A stretch of DNA of 60,935 nucleotides, taken from Rhodothermales bacterium. Lineage in GTDB: Bacteria; Bacteroidota; Rhodothermia; Rhodothermales; Bin80. Position 1 is the first letter of the stretch; each line of letters begins with the position of its first letter. This document shows positions 17,445 through 24,200 of this stretch, one piece after another. The stretch lies in contig JAJECV010000074.1 of assembly GCA_022821875.1 (NCBI GenBank), positions 1 to 60,935 of the forward strand, read 5' to 3'. The notes below the pieces were generated by a model that was not told the origin of the DNA, searched no databases, and saw nothing but the letters and a program-made list of their open reading frames with translations. Both the position numbers and the translations under genes were made by a program.

Positions 17445-18371
17445 ATGACTAGGCAGGAACGAAACCGGCAGATCGTGGAAAGGATCAAGGCAGGCGAACC
17501 CACAAAGGCCGTGGCCAGAAAATTCAAAATGACTTCGGTCAACGTCCGTACCATCTGCCGGAAGGCGGGCATTCGAAAGTACAAGCAACGCCATGATCGT
17601 TCCGCAAAACAGAAACGCAACGAGGAGATCGTTCTCCGCGTCAAGGCGGGGGAAGCCATGGCAGACATTGCCGCCGAGTTCGGGCTGAACCGCGGTTATG
17701 TCCGCGACATCTGCTGGAGGGCTGGAGTCAGCATGCAGGAAAAAGTTCAGCGGGAACGGAAGGAACGGAACGCCGAGATAGTGCACCGCGTTCATGCAGG
17801 GGAAACCTGTGCCGCCGTTGCCAGAGAGTTCGGATTGTCGGCAGGCAGCGTCAGCCACATCTGCCGGGAGGCGGGAGTCAGCCTCCATGCCCGGAGCAAA
17901 GAACAAACCCAGGCCCGGAACGCTGAGATCGTCCGCAGAGTTAAGGCAGGGGAAAGCCTCACGGACACCGCCAAAGCGTTCGGGCTGAAACCCGTATACA
18001 TCGAATTCATCTGTCGGAATGCAGAAGTCAACGGCTGGGGATTGCGGAGGAACCGCAACCGGGAACGGAACCAGCACAGGGAGCGCGATGCTGACATCGT
18101 TCGCAGGATCAAAGATGGCGAAAGTCAGGCATCCATTGCTAGGGAGTTCGGTCTGAAGCCGCACACAGTTCAACACATCTGCCGGAAGGCGGGCATCCGT
18201 CCGCGGGCGCGGTTGAACGACAAAGAGCAACTCCAGACGCGGAACGCCGAGATCGTTCGCAGGGTCAAGGCAGGGGAAACCAAAACCGCCGTGGCGGAGG
18301 CGTTCGAGTTGAAACCGCTCTACATCGGCTTCATCTGCCGGGAGGCGGCAAAGGCGGAGGAAGACGGATGA
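17445..18371 (+). CDS. Six-unit helix-turn-helix array protein A
   Basis: 308 aa made almost wholly of six HTH units beginning near residues 6, 58, 108, 158, 214 and 266. Each follows the plan RNAEIVRRVKAGE, a short variable stretch, VAxEFGL, then the putative recognition helix and ICRxAG. Recognition-helix segments are TSVNVRTIC, NRGYVRDIC, SAGSVSHIC, KPVYIEFIC, KPHTVQHIC and KPLYIGFIC: the Val/Ile and IC stay, the other positions vary. Linkers are basic (QRERKERNAE, RNRNRERNQHR). No catalytic domain is seen. The start is ATG 17445 behind a GGGGGAAGAGG ribosome binding site; it overlaps by ATGA the restored end of the HNH gene, and its own stop overlaps the next ATG the same way. The units resemble resolvase/sigma-4-type HTHs. 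Inferred role: modular sequence-specific DNA binding. Confidence 0.8.
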   Translation: MTRQERNRQIVERIKAGEPTKAVARKFKMTSVNVRTICRKAGIRKYKQRHDRSAKQKRNEEIVLRVKAGEAMADIAAEFGLNRGYVRDICWRAGVSMQEKVQRERKERNAEIVHRVHAGETCAAVAREFGLSAGSVSHICREAGVSLHARSKEQTQARNAEIVRRVKAGESLTDTAKAFGLKPVYIEFICRNAEVNGWGLRRNRNRERNQHRERDADIVRRIKDGESQASIAREFGLKPHTVQHICRKAGIRPRARLNDKEQLQTRNAEIVRRVKAGETKTAVAEAFELKPLYIGFICREAAKAEEDG

Positions 18372-18652
18372 CGGGTGCGGAGCGGGAACAGCTGGCCGGC
18401 ATGATCCTTGAACGGTTCCGGGCGGGAGACACCGTGGTGCAGATCGCAGAGGAACTCGGCATCGCGGACGCGGAACGCATCTGCAAAAAGGAACCGATCG
18501 TCACCGGGAGGCAGCAGGGGGAGCGGATCGCGGAGATTGCCCGCCGCATTGAAACCGGCGAAAACAAGGTTAAACTGTCGAACCAGCGCAACACGGCATG
18601 GGCTGCCGTTGCGCGGATCGGACTGCAGGCGAAGCGAGGGAAGACGGCATGA
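18368..18652 (+). CDS. Short protein with two degenerate helix-turn-helix units
   Basis: 94 aa. Unit one reads ILERFRAGDTVVQIAEELG, then a recognition helix two residues short (IADAERIC). Unit two reads IAEIARRIETGENKVKLS and ends AWAAVARIGLQAKRG, so both framework ends are recognisable but the middle is divergent. The start overlaps protein A's stop by ATGA and its own stop overlaps protein B's start by ATGA, so it is translated as part of the chain. It may be a shrunken array, a partner subunit or a regulator of the operon; nothing distinguishes these. Confidence 0.65.
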   Translation: MTGAEREQLAGMILERFRAGDTVVQIAEELGIADAERICKKEPIVTGRQQGERIAEIARRIETGENKVKLSNQRNTAWAAVARIGLQAKRGKTA

Positions 18653-19575
18653 CCAGAAAGGAACGGAACGCTGAAATAATCCGCCGAGTTCAGGCGGGGG
18701 AAAACAAGGCCGACCTTGCCGATGAATTTGGATTGAGCGAAGGCACGGTCACCGGCATCTGCTACGCCGGGGGAATCACCGGCAAAGAGAAACACCGGGA
18801 GCGCAACCGGCAGATCGTGGAACGCGTCCAGAAAGGGGAAAGCACCCATGCAGTTGCCGCTGAGTTCGAACTGGGGCAGCCAGCCGTTGCCCACATCTGC
18901 AGGCAGGCGGGCATAAATTCCAGGAATGAACGGAAAAAACGGGAGGAACGTCAGGCACAGGAACGCCGGGAGCGCAACCGGCAGATCGCAGAGCGGATCA
19001 GTGCGGGGGAAACCCTCGCCGGCCTTGCCAGAGAGTTCGGGCTGACTAGGGAGCGCGTGCGTCAGATCGGAAGGAACGCGGGAATCAGCGTCCGGGCAAT
19101 GAAGCGGGAACGGAACGCGGAGATCGTGGAGCGGATCAGGGCAGGCGAAACTACCGCCGCCGTTGCCCGAAAGTTCGGTCTGTCCACGAATCACGTGACT
19201 CACATCTGCAGGCAGTCTGGCACCAGCGTTCACGCCATGAGCCGGGAACGGGAGCGGAGTAAACATCGGGAGCGGGATCAGGAGATTGTCCGCAGGGTCA
19301 AAATAGGAGAAACCCAGGCCGCCCTTGCCAGAGAATTCGGACTGCCGCCGCACCGAGTCAGCCGCATCTGCCGGGAGGCGGGCATCCGTCCGCGGGGACG
19401 GCTGAATGACAAAAAGCAACTCCAGGCCCGGAACGCCGAGATCGTCCGCAGAGTCAAAGAGGGAGACCCCCTCGCTGCCGTTGCAAAGAGGTTCGGACTG
19501 AAGCCGCCCTACGTTGACTTCATCTGCCGGGAGGCGGCGAACCGGAAGAAGAGGCAAGCCCGGCAGTCCAAATAA
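18649..19575 (+). CDS. Six-unit helix-turn-helix array protein B, paralogue of A
   Basis: 308 aa, exactly the length of protein A, again with six HTH units (starting near residues 6, 52, 109, 155, 209 and 261). Recognition segments: SEGTVTGIC, GQPAVAHIC, TRERVRQIG, STNHVTHIC, PPHRVSRIC, KPPYVDFIC. The N-terminus (MTRKERNAEI against MTRQERNRQI) and the unit 5-6 junction (AGIRPRGRLNDKKQLQ against AGIRPRARLNDKEQLQ) show that A and B arose by duplication, while the inner units have drifted or been shuffled. Starts at ATG 18649 inside the stop of the 94-aa gene. No nuclease or other enzyme motif. Inferred to bind an extended DNA site different from that of A. Confidence 0.8.
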   Translation: MTRKERNAEIIRRVQAGENKADLADEFGLSEGTVTGICYAGGITGKEKHRERNRQIVERVQKGESTHAVAAEFELGQPAVAHICRQAGINSRNERKKREERQAQERRERNRQIAERISAGETLAGLAREFGLTRERVRQIGRNAGISVRAMKRERNAEIVERIRAGETTAAVARKFGLSTNHVTHICRQSGTSVHAMSRERERSKHRERDQEIVRRVKIGETQAALAREFGLPPHRVSRICREAGIRPRGRLNDKKQLQARNAEIVRRVKEGDPLAAVAKRFGLKPPYVDFICREAANRKKRQARQSK

Positions 19576-19600
19576 TTAAGAGTTCCCTTTAAGGAGAATT

Positions 19601-19663
19601 ATGTGCACTCATGGATATAAACCAGTTTCAAAACTCAATGGCCCGGCTCCTTTGATCCTCTGA
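19601..19663 (+). CDS. Possible 20-residue leader peptide before the D-threonine-aldolase-like gene
   Basis: AAGGAG lies five bases before an ATG at 19601; the frame runs 20 codons to TGA at 19661-19663, two bases before the start of the next gene. The spacing suggests translational coupling. No similarity is recognised and it could be the remains of a sequence broken by the neighbouring element. Confidence 0.3.
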   Translation: MCTHGYKPVSKLNGPAPLIL

Positions 19664-19665
19664 TC

Positions 19666-20811
19666 ATGCGTAGTACTCCGGACAATTTAGCAACCCCGTG
19701 CGTACTCATTGATGAGAGGCGCATGGAAGCGAATCTTGCACAAATGGCCGCAAGGACAATGTCCGTCTCCCTGCGCCCCCACACGAAAACTCATAAATCC
19801 GTCGAACTTGCAGAACGTCAACTCAGGCACGGTGCCTGTGGAATCAGCGTGGCGAAAGTCAGTGAAGCGGAGAGATTTGTTGAGCATGGCTTTGAGGATG
19901 TACGCATTGCCTATACCGTGGTAGGTCAGAGGCAGCTTGAACGCCTGATCAAACTTGCACACCAAGCCCGTATTTCTTTTTGTATTGACAGCAGAGAAGG
20001 GGCAGCGCGGGCCTCCGATGCCTTTCGAAAAGTGGATATTTCTGTTGATGTGCTCCTGGAAATTGATACGGGTTATCATCGTTGCGGTGTCCCCTATGAC
20101 GGGAATGAGATAGTTGCTCTTGCCTCGGAAATTCAGAAACTGAAAGGGCTGAATCTATGTGGAATTCTGACACATGAGGGAAATGCATACGTTCAAGATC
20201 CTTCAAATCGGGCCGCAGTCATGGCCCGGACACGTGACCGAATGCTTGAGGTTGCGATCAAGTTGCATAAAGCCGGGTGCATTCACCCATCCTCCTTTGA
20301 AATCAGTATCGGCTCTACCCCCTCCATCCATCTTTTTGAAAATCGACTGAAAGATGGCTTCCAGATTACGGAGGTGCGCCCAGGTAATTATATTTTTAAC
20401 GACCGAATGCAGGTCGAACTTGGAGTTTGTTCGCTGGATGCCTGTGCATTGACGGTTCTTTCCACGGTCGTGAGCCGACACCGCACTGCCCAGGGTACCG
20501 AGCGTTTCATTCTGGATGCAGGACGAAAGATACTCACTAGCGACACACTGCAGAACAGATCCGACTACGGCTGTATCCTGTATAACCCCCGTGTCCGTGC
20601 AGCCCATCCTCATGCAAAAATTACGGGGCTTTCAGAGGAGCACGGCTGGGGCGAGGTGCAGGGAGGGAGTACCCTGCAAATTGGAGATCGTGTACAAATC
20701 GTCCCGAATCATGCGTGTGTGGTCGTGAACACGGTGGACCAGATGTTTCTTGTTCACGAAGACTCAATGGTTTCAGAGATCCCTGTAGATGCACGCGGCT
20801 GTGTCATATAA
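19666..20811 (+). CDS. PLP-dependent D-threonine aldolase / D-serine dehydratase family enzyme
   Basis: 381 aa with the alanine-racemase-like TIM barrel of fold-type III PLP enzymes. RPHTKTHK near the N-terminus carries the PLP lysine (Lys41), VLLEIDTGYHRCGV and EISIGSTPS are family blocks, and the C-terminal PNHACVVVN supplies the His and Cys that bind the metal in D-threonine aldolase and DSD1. Such enzymes cleave beta-hydroxy D-amino acids to glycine plus aldehyde, or dehydrate D-serine. The start agrees with the usual family N-terminus (NLATPCVLIDERRMEANL). It stands alone after the HTH-array operon. Confidence 0.88.
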   Translation: MRSTPDNLATPCVLIDERRMEANLAQMAARTMSVSLRPHTKTHKSVELAERQLRHGACGISVAKVSEAERFVEHGFEDVRIAYTVVGQRQLERLIKLAHQARISFCIDSREGAARASDAFRKVDISVDVLLEIDTGYHRCGVPYDGNEIVALASEIQKLKGLNLCGILTHEGNAYVQDPSNRAAVMARTRDRMLEVAIKLHKAGCIHPSSFEISIGSTPSIHLFENRLKDGFQITEVRPGNYIFNDRMQVELGVCSLDACALTVLSTVVSRHRTAQGTERFILDAGRKILTSDTLQNRSDYGCILYNPRVRAAHPHAKITGLSEEHGWGEVQGGSTLQIGDRVQIVPNHACVVVNTVDQMFLVHEDSMVSEIPVDARGCVI

Positions 20812-21296
20812 ATTTAAAAATATCCATTTATTTTGCTGTCGGGTTGTTGGTTCAGGGAAGCCTTCAAAGTCAAGATCCGGTCCCATAAGATAGAGGCAAC
20901 CCAAGCAGAGAACCGGTCCGGTTTGTCTAGGTGTCTAGGGACAGTAATCAAGATTCAGGGCTTTGCAAGTTTGTCGCCAGTCACCGGGCAAACCAAAAGC
21001 ATTCAGAATGGATCCTGTTTTCGCGCCCGCCCGGCAAATGCCTGTCCAACTCCGCTAGACACCACCTCAGGTTGTGCCGGCGGAGAAACTCTCCCTGATG
21101 CATCCTTCATAGCCGCCAGTTTGATTTTAACTCATCACAGGGAACTCGCATCTAAAACATTCGGATGTTGTCTGGACAGATGCCAGAACTTTTGTTAAAT
21201 ATTTGCGGAGGTAATGGCTTGCGGATTGGAGCGGAACGCGGGATTCCTGCTTCCTGCCTTCATGTCCGAATCGTCAGTCAGACAAATACTCTCCGC
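20812..21296. other. Gene-poor stretch between two stop-facing genes
   Basis: 485 bases between the ends of the D-threonine-aldolase-like gene and the convergent Calx-beta gene. Open frames here (for example 20833-21198, plus strand) have no recognisable domain and no ribosome binding site. No clear terminator hairpin or RNA gene is seen. Confidence 0.4.
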
Positions 21297-24200
21297 CTAC
21301 TTCAGCAGTGTCATGATCTTCACGGCCCTCTCCTTTTCGGTTTGCAGAACATAGATGTACGTATCACTGGCGAGTCCCGATCCGTCAAACAGGACGCTGT
21401 GATGTCCCGCCGGCTGTGTACCATCCACCAGTGTCCGCACCCGTTGCCCTAGCATGTCATATACCGCAAGTAGAACATGTTGCGTGTTTGTAATCGAAAA
21501 TTCGATGGCAGTGGAGGGATTGAATGGATTTGGATAATTCTGCTCCAGAGAGAAGTCGGACGGAATCACATCCTCCAGCGATTCGATGGAGGTTCTTGTG
21601 CCTGCATCTGTGATCCTGACCTCCATAGAGGCCTGTGGCCCTGCCAGAATTCCCGGAGGTAAAGGTCCGAGTGCCACCGTGAATGTCTCGTCATCAAGGT
21701 CGTCATCCACAGATGTCATAATTGCGCCGGTCCCGCTCAAATTGTCCGGGTTGATGACGATAGAGGTGAGTGTGCTGTAGTCGTCCCCCTCGGCGGTGCC
21801 CGGGGTGAACACAAGCGGAATCGTTACCGCGCCGGCGACCATCTTCGTTAAAGTGGCCGTTGCGGTCACGGCATCGCCTTCGGCCACTGGATTTGGAGAG
21901 GCGGATAATGTAACCGTTGCATCGTTGTTGGTGATCGTCAGCGTATGCACATCTACACTTCCTAAATCATACCCTGTACCGCTTGCCAGCGTGAGTATAA
22001 TGGTCTCACTGTCCTCCGCCAGACTGTCATCTGCAATCGCAATCACGATACTTGCGGCAGTCGCACCTGCGGCGACTGAAACGGCCCCTGAACCGTCAAT
22101 CGTATAGTCGGCCCCTTCGGTTGCGGTGCCGCCCGGTTTATAGTTCAAGGTGAAATTCTCCTCCGGCACCGCGCTGAGTCGCACGGTCAGGCTGTAGGCA
22201 CCCACATCTTCAGCCACGCTGGCCGAAGCCGAAAGGAAGGTAACTTCGGGCTTAAGCGTAAATACGGGAGGTGTCCCGTCATTGTCCGTGATGGTCAGCG
22301 TATATTCGTTTGCATGCCCCACCTCATATCCCGTGCCGTCTGCAAGTGTTAAGATGACCGTCTCATTACGCTCCTCTTCGTCATCATCGGCAATCGTTAC
22401 CGGGATGTTCACCGAAGTGGCATTTGCTTGGACCAAAACGGTTTCGGGAGACGTATAGTCCGTATTACGCTGTGCCGTGCCACCCAGGTTGTATTTGAGG
22501 GAGAAATCCTCCGCTGGTGCAGGGTGGATGCTTACCGTCACATTCCGGGTACCCACACCTTCCCCCACACTTGAAGAGGTTAGAGCAAATGCAACCTCCG
22601 GGAGCATCGCCTCGTCATTATCGGTAATCGTCAGGGTGTAGGTGCCTGCAGTGCCTACTGTATATTCCGGACGAGTCTCCAGTGTCAGAATTATCGTCTC
22701 GTCATCTTCTTCTAGATCATCATCAAGAATCCTTACCGGAATATTCACCGAGACCGCATTCGCGTCCACGGGAATGGATTCGTCGATGCGGTAGTCCGTG
22801 TCCTGCTGTGCAGTGCCTTCCAGAGTGTACGCCAACATGAATCCCGCGGCGGATGCAGGGCGGATATTTACGGTCACATTGTGGCGGGTGCCGATACCTT
22901 CGTTCACATGATCCGAATCGGACGCAAAAGTAATCTCTGGCAGCATCACTGCGTCATCGTCCAGAATCACCAAGGTATATTCACGATCACCCCCCACATC
23001 ATACCCTGTACCACCGGTCAGTGTCAAAATCACCGTCTCATCAGGTTCCACAATGTTATCATCGGTAATGGCAATCGGAATATTCACTGAGGTCTCGTTC
23101 GCAGCCACGGGAACGCTTTCTGAGCCGGTATAGTCGGTGTTACGGATTGCCGTGCCGCTGAACCGGTAGTTTAAGGTCAGCCCTCCTGCAGGCGCAGCCC
23201 CGCTCAGGCTTACCGTTATGTCATGGGAACCAATACCTTCCCCTGCGCTGGCCGAAGTGGAGGCGAAGGCAACTTTTGGCAGTGCTGATCCATCGTTGTC
23301 CGTAATGGTCAGTGTATGTTTACTGCTCTTTCCCACGGTATACCCTGTGCCGTTTATCAGTGTTAGGATTACCATCTCGTCATTCTCCTCATCGCTGTCA
23401 TCGGTGATGGTTATCGGGATATCCACCGAGGTCGCCTTTGCGTCCACTTTAACAGTCCCTGAGCCGGTGATGCGGTAATCGGCTCCCTCCAGTGCCGTGC
23501 TCCCGTCCAGACTGTAGTTTAGCGTGAGGTCTGCTGCGGGGGCGGGACGAATATTTATGCTCACATTCCGTGTACCGCCTGCTTCGCCTATACTGCCTGA
23601 TATGGAAGTGAAGGTGACCTCCGGAGTATCGTTGTCGGTGATCGTCAGAGTGTGGACGTTTTGCATTCCGACCGTATAGCCCGGGTTATCCGTCAGCGTC
23701 AGGATAATGAACTCGTCATCATCATCCACACTGTCATCAATAATTTTTACCGGAATGTTTACCGAGGCTTCACTAGCGGCTACTTTGATGGTTCCAGAGC
23801 CGGTAATACTGTAATCGGTTCCTTCGGTCGCCGTACTGCCTGCCAGACTGTAGTTTACGGTGAATTCCTCTGCGGGCACAGGATCAATGCTGATGGTCAC
23901 ATTCTGTGTATCCTCTCCTTCGGCGACACTGCTTGCGGGTAAGGCAAAAACAACCTCCGCGGTTTCATCATTGTCGGTGATCGTTAAAGTATGGGTTTTT
24001 GTGCTTCCAACCGTGTAGCCCGTACTTTCTGACAGTGTTAGGATGACCGTTTCGGCCTCTTCATCCATACCATCATCCGTAATCTTTACCGGAATGTTCG
24101 CAGAGGCTACACCTGCTTCCACATCAAGTGTCCCTGAGTTAACAATGCTGTAGTCCGTTCCTTCGGTTGCCGTACTCCCGGCGGCCAAACTGTATCTTAA

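Noticed and set aside
17316-19557. Long minus-strand open frames (304 and 408 codons) opposite the HTH arrays
   Set aside because: They mirror the repeated G+C-rich plus-strand units; the plus frames have a clear repeated domain, ATGA coupling and a ribosome binding site, while the minus frames have no recognisable fold.
16860-19560. Regular ~150-base repeats considered as a CRISPR-like or minisatellite array
   Set aside because: The period follows protein domains (46-57 codons) and the repeats are coding and divergent; there are no spacers of constant length.
20833-21198. 121-codon frame after the D-threonine-aldolase-like gene
   Set aside because: No domain, no start signal, cysteine-rich random-looking translation.
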